A stretch of DNA of 64,000 nt, taken from Eurosta solidaginis (Eukaryota; Arthropoda; Insecta; Diptera; Tephritidae). Location: positions 177,396,672-177,460,671 of the forward strand of contig NC_090322.1 of NCBI RefSeq assembly GCF_040869045.1. The letters run 5' to 3'. Both the position numbers and the translations under genes were made by a program. The notes under the pieces are model-generated. The model had not been told where the DNA came from and did no database searches. It saw only the letters and a program-made list of their open reading frames with translations. Positions 10,636 through 22,137 of the stretch are shown here, piece by piece; position 1 is the first letter of the stretch, and each line of letters opens with the position of its first letter.

Positions 10636-12170
10636 TTTGGTTAATTTATAAAAATTTTTACGTAAATAATTTTTTTTTTAAAACTTTGTTTTTTCTAGTT
10701 CTTACTGCGATAAAAAATAGTTGCAGTCTAGTCTTTTTTCTTTTGTATTTTTTATTGTTTTCTTTTTTTTTTTTAAGTAAAATTAATTCTTTTTTGTAAT
10801 TTTTTGCTGCACACACAATTTTTCACAATTAATTTATATACTTTATTTTTTCAAATTATATTTACTATATGTCCATTTAATTTAAAATATTTTCATATTT
10901 TCTTAAAATTCACCGCTTATAATTTTTTTGCCTTTAAATAAATTAATTTTTGTATCAGTATATCTTTTTCCATTACTATTAATAGTAAAACGCATTAAAA
11001 TAATATTTTTCAAATTTAATAAATTTTTTATTAAACAATTTTTTCTTATAACTCTCGACTAACGTTAAGCTGAGACGACTTCGCGTTGTGCGTTAATAGA
11101 TTTCGACTAATGGCTCACTCGTATGTCCTTGCTACTTTTATAACCGCCAGAGCTCACAGTCGATACCTCAACGCGCAACGTACATATGTGCGATCTGTGC
11201 GAGCTGCGAGCGTTGAGCGATCAACGACTCAACTTTTAACGCTCTACAATCATGTTAAATATTTGTTTGAGCCAGTCAAAAATAAATTTTTGCCGAAGTG
11301 CTAACAAAACTAAAGCAAAAAAGCCGTATATGAAACGAAGTATGTGAAGCGCATTGCAGTGCAGCTACGCGCGCCGCGTCGTCTTACAAGCTGAGACGAG
11401 AAAAAAATGTAAACCGCCTTACGCGCGCCAACATAGTTTGTAAATAATATTAATCGAGCGCGGCGTCATTGCTGTTGCTGCTGCTCACAAACCTCCCGTT
11501 GAGCGCGCGCTGATCGTGCAAGTGCTACCGCGGTTTTGAGTTACTCTGAGCGCGGCGTTGTGTTTTTTGCGCGTTCATGCGACCCTCAGCATCTGTTCGA
11601 TTACTCAACAATACAAAACAGCGTTACGAAGTTTTGTTGACATGAGCGCGCCAGGTAACAAAAGCTCTGATCGTGTGTTGGTAAACATTTGATTGATAAG
11701 AAGAAGGAGCGTAGCCGGCTTTTGTTTAACTTATAATGCTTTTTGTATGATTCGAAGAAATAAATTGAGTGTGTTCGATTTAAACAAATAGGCGCAGCAT
11801 GTTTGAGCTGTTTTTACTGAAGTTTTGCGTCTCCAAAAACATGATAAGAGCGCAAACTATTTACAGCCACTTATTTATCGCCTCTCTGTTTATATTTTGG
11901 AAACAGCGTACGCTCCTACTCTTTTCTTATCTTGCTTATCAATTAGTTCGATGTTCGATCTCGTGTCTTTGTTATCAAATGCTACTCATGTGCGCGTCGT
12001 TATGTGGATATGTTTGTGTTTGTGTCAGCTGCCAACTAGTGTATTGCAACAAATTTCGCAGCTTGTTGTTTGTTGACAAGATCATTATGAACTTGATTTT
12101 TATGGCGCGTGTGTGTATGCGCGTCAATAGTGAAGGAAATCAAAAATTTGTGTGACCTTTTGCCGATCGT
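10636..12170 (-). promoter_or_regulatory. Cyp18a1 upstream region with GC/CpG-rich island
   Basis: Immediately upstream of the ATG is ~400 bases of extreme AT-rich sequence, then at ~11040-11680 the composition changes abruptly to GC-rich with many CGCG and GCGCGCC clusters, fading by about 12170. Such a local island just upstream of the only gene is a reasonable candidate for the promoter or an untranslated 5' exon. I could not fix an initiator, TATA box or 5' splice donor with confidence. Open frames on this island (11086-11304, 11799-12155) have no recognisable domain. Assignment is inference from position and composition. Confidence 0.35.
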
Positions 12171-12530
12171 AAATTTATTCTGCATTTCTTGCAATGCTGT
12201 CTAAAAAGAGGTCAAGTTTTTTTCTTGTGATTTATGCGGAAGCTGCACAGTTTTTATTTTTTGTTTTATATGCAGCTCTCGTATTGATGCAAAATGACAC
12301 TAGTTAACCCTTCATTAATAAATTGCGCTACAGTAACAGAAGTTCTTCTTCAATTAGAAAATGGATCGTACATCGGTACAACGTTGTTCAAAATATACAT
12401 ATAAGCCTAAGGGATTTTCCATGTCAAGTAAACCGATCGATGAATTTCGGACATGCCAATATATGTGTACATATCTACCCTAATGCCAATATCCAAAAAT
12501 ATTTGTGTTAATTTTTGTCATACTTTCTTG

Positions 12531-12772
12531 CGACGGCCGCCGTGGTGTGAACCTCCTGGGTTCAAGTTCCGGTCAAGCGATATCAAAAATTTGGAAAACA
12601 GTTTTTTGTATTAAAAGAAGCTTTTCTAGCCCTCAGCGAGTGTATTTCTGCCATGATAAACTCCTCAATGAAATCCTGTCTTGACACTTTTTAGGGAAAA
12701 TTAAAAGGAGCACGATGCATATTGGAAGAGTAGCTCGGCCTGAATCTCTGCGGAGGTAAATCGCGACAAGTA
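12531..12772 (+). repeat. tRNA-derived SINE copy 1 (A box deleted)
   Basis: Begins GGCCGCCGTGGTGTG, has a clear B box (GGGTTCAAGTTCCGG at ~12569), then the family body (AGTGTATTTCTGCCATG, AGCTCGGCC, GCGGAGGT). Compared with the copy at 45286-45617 the stretch between the 5' end and the B box, including the A box, is missing. The family is tRNA-related by its head and is propagated by reverse transcription; this copy should be transcriptionally dead. Confidence 0.8.
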
Positions 12773-12899
12773 CTTTTTAACTTAAAATAATCCTATATGA
12801 ATACGAAAATAGCAGTGCAAACTTGTATCAAATTTCGTAAATAAAATTTGCATTTTTATTATTTGCGAATTTTTTAATTAGATGTTTTTTTTTTTAACT

Positions 12900-13112
12900 T
12901 TTTTTGAGTATGTAGTTTTCAACTCAATAAATTTTAGTCTAACGACGTTCAAGTTATAGGTCTCTCAAAACTCGTATTGACTTTTGACAATTTTGGAAAC
13001 ATCGTTCGGATAAACAATACTGGAAAATAAATTCGAATTTAAAGAGACCTATGACTTGTACTTTGTGAGACTGAAATTAATTGGGCTCCAAAACTGCATA
13101 CTCAAAAAAATT
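12900..13112. mobile_element. TIR element, family with copy at 16286
   Basis: Terminal inverted repeats: left TTTTTGAGTATGTAGTTTT, right AAAACTGCATACTCAAAAA, with a second inner matched pair (ATTTTAGTCTAAC / GTGAGACTGAAATTAAT) and TATAGGTCTCT / AGAGACCTATG. About 213 bases, non-coding. Related to the element at 16286-16530. Likely a short non-autonomous DNA transposon; superfamily undetermined. Confidence 0.65.
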
Positions 13113-13311
13113 CAAAAAAATCTTGGTAAAAATTTAGTGGACGCAAATTACTACTGCTATTTTCGTATTCGCTGCTGTATTTATCGAAAAAGTCCGGGTT
13201 GACAAATTGGTCTAGGGGAAAGCAAGGCGAATCCATGCAAGGTGATGGCAAAGCGAGTTCAATCCATTTTGATGATGGGATAATAACACCTGGTACTGAG
13301 TATATTATATT

Positions 13312-13738
13312 TTATAAGTCCAAAAATAAAAGTTACTTCCGGACTTTTATTTTTTAAGGACAATGAAAAGTCCGGCCTTAGAACTATGGAACGGCTAATC
13401 AAAATGAGACGAGTTTTTTACCAACACTCTTCTAAATTTCTTAGTTTGAAACCTTTATGGTCATTGGAAAGATTTTGTTACTACTTCTACTGAAACCAAC
13501 TCTCATAGTACTAGTAAACTTGCACCTGTTTTTTCGCCATAAGGTTTGATCCAATTTAGATATTGTCTTGAAATTTGATACGCGGCTTTCTGATGAAACA
13601 AGAAGCATTCAATATAAAAAAAAATTGTCTTATTTGGATGAGCTGTTCCATAGTAATATAGCTGGACTTCTGTCCTTAAAAATTTAAAGTCCTTAAATAA
13701 TTTTTTGTGAAGGACTTTTATTATAAAAGGAATAACAG
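13312..13738. mobile_element. Inverted-repeat element with ~65-base arms
   Basis: Left arm (~13312-13378: ATAAGTCC...GGACTTTTATTTTTTAAGGACA) and right arm (~13655-13738: TGGACTTCTGTCCTTAAAAATTTAAAGTCC...GGACTTTTATTATAA) are imperfect reverse complements. The interior has no coding frame. The arms also contain internal inverted repeats of GGACTTT. Non-autonomous fold-back type element; no target duplication resolved. Confidence 0.6.
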
Positions 13739-14214
13739 TTTCGGTTCCTGGCCATGATCGCCACTCTATATAAACACGCTAATACCCTAATATGGGCCAT
13801 GCGGATAAGCTCAACATACAAGCCAAACCATTTGAAATGTTTATAGTACGATTATTTGTCATTGATTTTAAGCAAATGCAATCGCTGCAGAAAAAACGTC
13901 CAACAATCAACAAAAAATAGAAATGGTTTTACCAAAAAAACTTGCATTCTAGGTCAATGGCATAGCCTCCATTAATAACAAACAAAGACGATCGTAAAAA
14001 TTATATTTACTTTTGGCCAAAACAGAAGAAAAAAATAATTTTCTTAGTTAAAATTTGTTTACAACAAATCATTGACCTTAAAAAATGACTCAGACAAAGT
14101 ATTATTTTTCAAACAATTTCTGGTTTTTGTTTACTACAGAAATTGTTGTGGTTTATTACTTATAGGGCCTATATACGATGCGCCGCGAGTCAGCTGTGTA
14201 CGTGTTGTATGGTA
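13739..14214. other. Unassigned non-coding stretch
   Basis: AT-rich sequence with no recognisable gene, domain or repeat family; contains a TGGCCATGATCGCC stretch and long A/T runs only. Confidence 0.5.
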
Positions 14215-14310
14215 CATGCATATTTTTAGCAGGAATCGTCTCACGTAGGTGATATTGACAATTGGGCTGCGAAAGCTATGAATTGCGCTTATCAACCATT
14301 TGAATCCCTT
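14215..14310 (+). repeat. Fragment of dispersed (CAA)n-ended repeat family
   Basis: Contains TAGGTGATATTGACAATTGGGC followed by AAGCTAT.AATTGCGCT, matching in order the same blocks seen inverted at 63130-63200 and, in part, at 23520-23560. A short relic of that family. Confidence 0.45.
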
Positions 14311-14519
14311 TTCTTTCGGTCTCTCTCAGTGATTAGTTTTCATTTTCAAATGTTTTCTCCTATCACTGAGATTGTTTAGTACGATATATTGCCTGAATCT
14401 TTTAAAACTGTTATTTGTGACCGAAATAGATTTCGGGAATGGTAAATGTTACAATTAACATAATGTAAATTGAACACTAGGTTATTGGAAGTTACTCAAA
14501 ATGTAAACCAGAAAAACAA

Positions 14520-14712
14520 TACTATGTCCCGAACTTAGGTTTTTGGGATCATGATGGAACTATTTCTATTAACTCTAGATGATTTCTGGACTGTTCGGGG
14601 AAAATTTTGGGATAATGTCAAAATATATTTCGGGATCATTTGGGACTATCTCGTGACTATTTTTGGATCGTTATGAAATTATCTTGGGATCATATAATTA
14701 TTTTCGAGCCAT
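14520..14712 (+). repeat. Degenerate GGGATC/TTTGGGA short-repeat array
   Basis: Loose repetition of GGGAT-CATTTTGGGA-CTAT-like units of roughly 20 bases (GGGATCATGATGG, GGGATAATG, GGGATCATTTGGGACTATC, GGGATCATATAAT). The same kind of sequence appears at 58050-58610 and 60590-60725, each time within about 0.4-2 kb of a CGATAA array. It is non-coding. Confidence 0.6.
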
Positions 14713-14741
14713 TTTGAAAAAACAAATATTATGTTATCATT

Positions 14742-15056
14742 AAAAAGAGAGGACTGTAGACTCATGACGGATATTCTGACTGAACACTGCCTTCTGCTGT
14801 GGCATGCTTTTAAATTACGCTTGGACTCCAGCTATTAAGAGTGATACAATAATCAGATCTAGAAGCAGCAACAGGCATAGGTCCTAGAAAGCTTCTAGTA
14901 TTTGATAAGAGAACGGAGTTATTCGTGAACACAAGTCCTGGTGCATAATTTGTTTTTCGATTTGGTCGTTAAATAAACTTCTGGTAACACCACGGTCTCA
15001 TTCAGTATATTTGAGGTCGTCATTGACCGTGCAGTTCAACCTCACCTAACCTATTT
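14742..15056 (+). mobile_element. 3' end of decayed non-LTR retrotransposon
   Basis: Nearly the same opening as 44131-44185 (AGAGAGGACTGTA.ACTCATGACGG followed by an ACTGCCTTCTG block). In translation it gives a degraded ILTEHCLL, the Jockey/R1-type C-terminal motif usually written LTGHxxLxxH. The end GTGCAGTTCAACCTCACCTAACCT matches the tail of the copy ending near 44935. No intact frame. A 5'-truncated relic. Confidence 0.65.
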
Positions 15057-15099
15057 GCGATTGTTTTAGTAATATTTTAGGATCATTTGGCAGGTTCTG

Positions 15100-15535
15100 A
15101 AAAACTCATTCATGAATACGAAAAGTTGTCGGATTATTATCGGATTCTTATCGGCGTGTTAATGGTTTGTTATCAATAACAACTATTCATGAAGAACTGT
15201 CAGTATATTATTAATGTACTATCGATCGATGTGTTATCGTTTACTTGTTATCGAAAAGATATCGATATTAGTATTGGTTTGTTATCGAAAAATATAAATT
15301 TTTCACGAAAAAAATCGCTTTGTTATTGAAAATTTATCGATTTTTTATCAAAAAAAATCGATTTGTTATCAAAAAACTTGTTTCGCTGTCGAAAATATAT
15401 CATTTTGTTATCGAAAAGTATAGATTTGTTATCGAATAAATATCTCGATTTGCTGTCGAAAAGTGGTCGATTTGTTAACGATAAAAAAAGTTTTTCATCG
15501 ATAATTTTTTATTGGAAATATATTTTTTTTTGAAA
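15100..15535 (+). repeat. TTATCG short-repeat array 1
   Basis: Dense degenerate repetition of TTGTTATCGAAAA / TATCGATTT units (about 18-24 bases each), all in the TTATCG orientation. Related arrays: 30420-30905, 56400-56965, 61640-62350. No coding frame survives. Units are too diverged for a clean period by eye. Confidence 0.8.
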
Positions 15536-16285
15536 ACTCATCAATAAAAGTCGGCTACAAGGTATCTTTTGGCGAAAGGAAACTTTTAGAAAATTTCGTA
15601 CCTTATGCCAATTTCACACAGAGGTTTAATGAAATAATTAGTCAAGTTTTCTAAATTAAAATCTTAATTGAACTCAATCTTCCATACAAAATACAAATTC
15701 TTAATTATCTCATTATTGCTTTATTGAATGCCTAATCGAGTGAAAAATCCAGTCGGGTTTGCGTGGTGCCTCGAATTTTATTGTAAATGTAACAAATGCC
15801 AATCAAAAATAAATTATATTCAATAATTTACGAAAAATAGAAAAACACGAAAAAATTCAAAATTTAATTTTCGCTGCATTTGCTGATTTTATATGGCTTT
15901 TTCGAAAATAGGTACATATTTGGTTAGGTGAAACATCTATGCGTAGTTGCGCATTTATTTTATTTTGATTGTACTTATAGTTAAGGAAATAGCTGTTTTC
16001 CATTTTAACTATCTTTTGTAAAAACGAAATTCTTTTTTGGGTCTGCTACAGATGTTCACTAAATGAAGCAAAAAGGCCCTGTCTGAAAAGAGAAACTTAA
16101 TTATTTCATTAAATAGAATTGTGATTAGATTAAGTTTTTGTGTGAAAACGGTATTACGCTGTTTTATTTATATTTTCTATAATTAAAAAATAAAAATTCA
16201 ATGAGTTTTGTAACTCAAACTATGCAAACCAGTCTCAAAATCACTTGCATGAAATTTTCGAATTATTCATTTAGAGTTTTGATAA
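15536..16285. other. Unassigned AT-rich stretch
   Basis: No gene or recognisable repeat family. Contains only short A/T tracts and small frames without domains. Confidence 0.5.
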
Positions 16286-16530
16286 TTTTTTGAGTGCGTA
16301 GTTTTGTAGTGCAACAAATTTTAGTCTAACAGAGCGAAGCTAATGGCCCTCTCAAAATGTTTATTAATTTTTATAATTTTTTTCCGAGGGTTTTTATTAT
16401 TTGCTCCCAAACCAAAGGTGCATAACTTTATTCTTGATTTAGAAGAAAAACTGAAACACTCTTCGGAAAAAAACTTATAAAAATCAATACGAACTTTGAG
16501 AAACCTATAACTTGTACATGCTCAAAGGAA
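16286..16530. mobile_element. TIR element, second copy of the 12900 family
   Basis: Left end TTTTTTGAGTGCGTAGTTTTG then AATTTTAGTCTAAC; right part GAGAAACCTATAACTTGTAC then ATGCTCAAA. The order of blocks matches 12900-13112, although the right end is more eroded. Non-coding. Confidence 0.55.
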
Positions 16531-17420
16531 TTCAGAAAATTTGTATAAAAACTAGAAATGTTCATGAAATTTCTCTGGCTTTCGATTTTTTTCAAAAACG
16601 TGTTTGAGATTGGTTTGTATGGTTCAAGTGTCAAAATTTATAACATTTTTTTCTTCAATTATCGAAAATAATTTGGTATAATTTCAATTCGAGACAATCA
16701 TATACAAATCAACAACAATTGGTTTCACTGCGGTGTACATATGTATGTATTTATATAAAATTTTATTTGTTCCTATATTTCGGATGGTATGATTATTTAT
16801 TTTAAATCAAAATGCTTACCATTGCACAACAAGTGATTAACGTATGTGCATAGGAATAAAATTATAATTAAAAATTCTAATCAGTTTGTTAACCTCAAGT
16901 GAACAAAGCAAATTTGCTTGCAGTTAATTAAATGACTTAAAATTTTATAAATTTTTAAGATTTCATAAGCTTGCTAATGGTAAACCATAGTTCTCTAATA
17001 CGTACCTGCAATTATCGATGATCATGTTTAGAATAAAATATGTTAAATTTCGCGTCCTGAAATTTGTAAACACATTAGGGTGAAAAAAAACATAAATAAT
17101 ATTGTTCAGAACATGAAAAAAGATTATCTGTCAAAATTTTAGCTTTTTATTTTAATATTTAGCGGTGCCTAATAGCGACTTTAATTTTCACACAAACCGT
17201 ATGGGGAATCTCAGGTTGGTCTTTAACCTCTAACAACTACTAAACGAGTCAGCTTAGCAAAAAACATTTTTGAAAATTTTTTGTAGACCGTTAAATTTCC
17301 TATAATCATATGTATAGCCAGTGATTTCGATACAGGGTTGGAGCTCTGTTGACCGTTTTATAAAAACTTCAAAATTCCCCATAAGATTTGTATGGAAAAA
17401 CTAAAGTCGCGACGAGGCAC
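16531..17420. other. Unassigned stretch flanking the nested insertion
   Basis: AT-rich non-coding sequence. It continues after the large insertion at 21439 (the 8 bases at 17421-17428 are repeated there), so 17420 and 21439 were adjacent before insertion. Confidence 0.6.
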
Positions 17421-17767
17421 CTCTAAACCAGACCTGTTAAATTTGAATTAGCATTAGTAACCAATTGATTAAATGCCTATTTTAATAACCTATTTTAATA
17501 GCCAATGACTATTTCAATTGCTTTCCGAAAAACGCAATTACTAATTGATTAATATCAGAATAAAATAAAAAAAAAAAATCATAATTTTTTCCGATTATTG
17601 AAAAAAAAAAAAAAATTAAAATGATTACTTCTGATTATTTTTGATTTTTTTTTGATTTTTTTTTATTCTTTTTGATTATTTTTTCTCTTTGTTGAAAGAA
17701 AAATTTTCGTTTGTTGCATGCACGGGATAACTTCTACATACAAGTACATTTTAGGATGCAATAGAAA

Positions 17768-18353
17768 AGCGGCAATTACCCACCGACGTATGCCGCACGA
17801 ACGGACGTTTGTCGTACGAAACACGTTTGACCAAACCCTCAAGCCCGCAGGAATCAATGTGTGCGTCTGTGTACATGTACATAACATATTTGTGTGTGTA
17901 TTGTTTACAGCAAAGCACTGTTGCCATTGACCAGTTTGCCTGCATGCTTATTCAAACATCAACTTTTGGAATTACAATTTTTCATGGTGCAAATGGCAGA
18001 AACAAATACTGAATAAGAATTTCTAGTTCATTTATTTGTAACCTCCAATTTTATATAATAATTTTAGGATATTTCAACAAAATTTTAAACTGTCTTTAGG
18101 CCTTTTTGTATAATAACTGCAAATGGTCAAAAATACTCGCACAAAATTTTACTAGGCAGCTCTGTCTAGTGAGAGAGCGATCAGCTGACACGTTTTTAAC
18201 GGAAAAAATCAAAATTGTTTTGATTTGTACGTTCCGGGCTACGTACGTACGGGCATTGCACGTCGGTGAGTTTTCGTTTACATTGCACATTCATAAGATA
18301 GGTCGTGTCAGCTGACACGTTTTTGGCACGTACGTTCGTGAGTAACTGCCGCA
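17768..18353. mobile_element. Harbinger-like MITE copy A
   Basis: 586 bases with inverted ends (A)GCGGCAATTACCCACC and, inverted, TGCGGCAGTTACTCACG. Followed by TAA (18354-18356); the left duplication appears as AAA. The uninterrupted host sequence, readable from the opposite arm of the host element (CAATAGTAAATCG near 21099-21087), has TAA at this site. TAA duplications fit the PIF/Harbinger superfamily. It carries no coding frame. The subterminal GTCAGCTGACAC palindrome is shared with copy B. Confidence 0.8.
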
Positions 18354-18356
18354 TAA

Positions 18357-19539
18357 TGCGGCAATTACCCACCGACGCAGGGATGCACCTTAACGTTAAG
18401 CTAATCGTTTATCAAAAAATTTCCACCGTTTCCGTTGAAACACTTCGAAATATTATCGATAAAGAAATTATCAAGATAAATTGTATCTCGTTTTTAACCG
18501 AAACGAAAAGCTTTCGTTAACGTTAAAAACGTTAACGAAAACGTGATACTTTATGTTTGAATTGTGCTGGCAATGCTATAGCCATGGTGAAGCCGTAAGG
18601 TGGCAACAACGAGCGCACATACACACACAAACTCTATGTAATTTGTTTGTGTAATTCGTTGGTGGTAATGTCAAAAATACTCTGAGAAATGTTCGTACTG
18701 TCAAAATTCATGAGAAAAGTTGCAATCAGCTTGGATAATGCTTTCACCTTTAATGACTCCGCCATCAATCAGCTTTGCCAGCATAGTTTGAAATTAATAA
18801 TCAACATAAACGATTTGATTTCGTTTTGATATGGCAGAAAACGAAACGAAATCATTTCGTTAATTTGACGATCTTAACGTTAATAAACGAAACGAAATGA
18901 CTTCGTTTCGTTTATTAACGTTGATTATCGTAACGAAATGATATCGTTTCGTTGGTTAAGCATGCCTGCACCGACGTGTGCCGTACGTACGGCCGTTTGT
19001 CGTACGAAGCACGTTTGACCTAACTCTCAAGCCCGTAGGAATCATTGTGTGCGTCTGTGTACATGTGCATAACATATTTGTGTAAGCATTGTTTACAGAT
19101 AAGCACTATTGCCATTGACCATTTTGCATGCATGTTTATGGAAACATCAACTTTTTCCAATTTAATTTTTGATGTTGTAAAAGGCTGGAATTAATATTAA
19201 TTATATATAAATAGATTAAATATTTCTAATCTGCACTTTTACATAATTATTTCGAATTATTTTCACAATTTTTCAAACTTTAATTAGGGGTTTTTGTATA
19301 AGACTGCAAACGGTCAAAAATTAGAGCACAAAAGTTTACTGGGCAACTCTGTCTAGTGAGAGAGCGATCAGCTGACACGTTCTTACGGAAAAAATCAAAA
19401 TTGTTTTGATTTCTACGTTCCGGGCTACGTACGTACGGGCGTTGCACGTCGGTGAGTTTTCGTTTACATTGCACACTCATAAGATAGGTCGTGTCAGCTG
19501 ACACGTTTTTTCTACGTACGTTCGTGGGTAACTGCCGCA
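18357..19539. mobile_element. Harbinger-like MITE copy B (interrupted)
   Basis: Starts TGCGGCAATTACCCACCGACG and ends CGTACGTTCGTGGGTAACTGCCGCA, bounded by TAA on both sides (18354-18356, 19540-19542). Removing the inner hAT MITE and its duplicated 8 bases leaves about 584 bases, nearly the same length as copy A; the two copies share one TAA. Copies A and B are clearly similar throughout (for example the GTGTGCGTCTGTGTACATGT and TCTAGTGAGAGAGCGATCAG blocks). Confidence 0.85.
18378..18968. mobile_element. hAT MITE inserted in MITE B
   Basis: 591 bases, ends CAGGGATGC and GCATGCCTG (inverted), with perfect 8-bp target duplications CACCGACG at 18370-18377 and 18969-18976. The right ~55 bases (TTAACGTTGATTATCGTAACG... 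to the end) are almost identical to the end of the palindromic element at 56246-56384. Rich in CGTTAACG/AACGAAA motifs. No transposase; non-autonomous. Confidence 0.9.
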
Positions 19540-19901
19540 TAAATCGTAAGCGCTTATCGAGGCGAATATATACATGCAACATATAGGGCGAATAGTATAT
19601 GAGCGTTGATTCAAGCATATTCTCCGGTAAGAATACACACATTTGCATATTTTACTACAGTCATTTTATAAAATAATGTGCGATCGAAAACGGCGGTTTT
19701 TCTAATTACCCAGACAATATGTAAAAAAATGTTGGACCCATAGGTTGGCGTCCAAAAGCTTTCATTTAGCAACTATCCTTTATGGTTTCATCCTTAAGTC
19801 TAGCCAATTTTGTATATCCAAAATATATATATATCCACTATTTTGGATTACGTTATGGCTATGCACTGTTTATTTTGTACATACAAGTACATCGGTGGAT
19901 G

Positions 19902-20174
19902 CCCTGCAAAAATAGCGAGTACTCCATGCATGCATGTATGCGATGCGATGTCCTAGGACCGGACCATATACTCCAGCTCCGCATTATATCAGAGTAATCT
20001 ATGGAGTACCCACAGTCCAATAAACATCGTGTAGTGATTACAATCATTAAAAACGAGCAATGATCGGCTTACAACATGGTCGTGTAGTAACATGAGTTGG
20101 TCCATCGCTGCATTACAGTGGAGTAGAATGGTAAGTACTCCAGTGGACCACATGGTCCAACGATTTTTGCAGGG
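19902..20174. mobile_element. Short TIR element in the fold-back interior
   Basis: Ends CCCTGCAAAAAT and, inverted, ATTTTTGCAGGG; 273 bases. It contains repeated GGAGTA/AGTACTCCA and TGGTCCA-type motifs in both orientations. No matching target duplication could be read on the flanks. Superfamily undetermined. Confidence 0.55.
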
Positions 20175-21438
20175 TGTAACGGTATATCGTCAGCGCTTAT
20201 CTAGGCATATGGGTACATACATACCCACCTACAAATTATCGTGTTTTTAGATGTAACCGCATATTGATTTACGACAAAACAATATGCTCAAACAATATGT
20301 ATGCGTAATACTACTTAGGTTGAGAGCTTCACTTCAAACTGAAGCGATTTTCTAAGTTGTCATTCATCATCATGATCAGTTGTCTACCCAAAAGTTGTTA
20401 TATCCCAGATAAACTTATTAACATATGTCCATGTACATTTGGTTGAAACTTGTTTTTTAATTTCTTATGATTACGTCTAGAATCTATAAAATTTTATGGT
20501 TTGTAAAGTGAGCCATATTTTTTTTAGTACTAACAATGGAAATTCCAAACACATTTGTTTGCCTATCATACATTATTTTTTTCGACATGGTTGGATATAT
20601 ATATATATATATATACATTTTAAAAGCCTATAACAGCGGTCGGCTGCTAATACGTGTCCTAAAAGACTTAGCTGGACCTCAGTATTAATAATCAGAAGGC
20701 GGACAACAAAAAATTTGAGTCGTTCAAAATATATTGACGAAGAAAAATGCTTATTTATGTTAAAGCTCTCTAAATTAAATGGGACGAAGAACATTAACAC
20801 AGTGGCGATGATGGGAAACCAATATTACTAAAATAAAGCGAACAATATGATAAATTTTGATTACAAAACAATCAGTGCATAGCCATAACTTAATCCAAAA
20901 TAGCGGATAAACTGATTTTACATACAAAACAAAATTAGCTTCACTTAAGGATGAAACCATTATTATTTTATATAATGAATGTAATAATGCGCATGTGTAT
21001 ATACTTACCTGAGAATATGTTTGAATCAACGCTCATATACGATTCGCCCTATATGTTGCATGTATATATTCGCCTCGATAAGCGCTTACGATTTACTATT
21101 GCATCCTAAAATCAAATAAAAAAAAAAAAATCAAAAAAAAAAAAAATCAAAAAAAAATAAAAAAAAAAATCAAAAAAAAATCAAAAATAATCATTACTTT
21201 TGATTATTTTTGATTTTTTTTTTTTGATTTTATTTGATTATTTCTGATTTTTTTCAATAATCGGAAAAATCATGATTTTTTTTTTGATTATTTTCTTAAT
21301 CAATTGAAAAGTAATCATTAAAAATAGAAAAGAATGGCAAGTAATCATTAAATCATTAAATGGCCTGTAAAGAAAATAATCAATGGAACGGCTAATCATT
21401 ACCATTAGTAATCATTATTTAACAGGTCTGCTCTAAAC

Positions 21439-22137
21439 ATAAAAATAGAAAGTTTAGTTTTTTTAAGCTACATTTTTAAATGTCCTGAACAATAGTTTTA
21501 CTATACCAAAAGGGGAAAACAAAACTTTTTTTACCCACCCTTATGCATATACAACATGTATTAAGTAATTTAAAAAAGCTCCTTTATTAAGGATTGATTT
21601 GTGTAAAGTTTATATAAAATTTGTTGCTTTTCCACTGTACAACGTGGTCGGTACATACAAAGTTCGACTACGCATAAGAAACTCGTTTCTGTGAATGCTT
21701 TTCATATTGTTCTCATCTCTTAAATTACCTTGCGAAAAAAAAACTTAAGGAATTTTGGCTGCCTAAGCACAAGAATCGAATTTGAATAAGATTTAACGTC
21801 TTCGGAATATCGAAGATAATGAAATTGCAGATAAGACGATCAGGCTCCGAAACGGATATAAATGATGCGAACAACACTGAAAGAAAACTTTTAAGCGATC
21901 GCATCAAATCAAATCGAAAAATAAACTTTTAGGGCTACGAACTTGCTAGGGGCTAACCAAATTAACGAAGAGCTCCAGAATTCCTTGTGGCCCTAGTGAG
22001 ATAGGGTGGTGGTGAGAATTAGAACGTCATCACAGAGCATTGGGCTTTGTAAGTAAACTGTCAGGTCGAGGAGAACGAAGAAAGACAGTGAAGAGATAGA
22101 CCGTATTTCTATTTGAACACTTTTCCGTCAATCTATG
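21439..22137. other. Unassigned stretch
   Basis: Continuation of the sequence left of 17421. No gene recognised; a short open frame at 21725-21907 (minus) has no known motif. Confidence 0.5.

Larger units (their letters stand above)
17429..21430. mobile_element. Large fold-back hAT element with 8-bp target duplication, carrying nested insertions
   Basis: Flanked by perfect CTCTAAAC duplications (17421-17428 and 21431-21438). Ends are CAGACCTGTTAAAT and, inverted, ATTTAACAGGTCTG. An 8-bp duplication with CAG termini is the hAT signature. The inverted arms are long: left 17429-17767 continuing at 19543-~19870, right ~20870-21430, sharing A/T-rich GATTATTTTTGATTTT, TTTTAGGATGCAATAG and CGTAAGCGCTTATCGAGGCG. 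The left arm is broken by two MITEs (17768-19539), one of which is itself interrupted. No transposase frame is seen, so this is a non-autonomous fold-back element. Confidence 0.85.

Noticed and set aside
11799..12155. Hydrophobic open frame upstream of Cyp18a1, considered as the N-terminus of phantom (Cyp306a1)
   Set aside because: No proline hinge (PPGP-like), no P450 motif and no continuation into further exons; composition follows the GC-rich island.
14985..15056. TCGTCATTGACCG as an additional ecdysone response element
   Set aside because: Fewer matches to the consensus, and it lies in the 3' tail of a retrotransposon.
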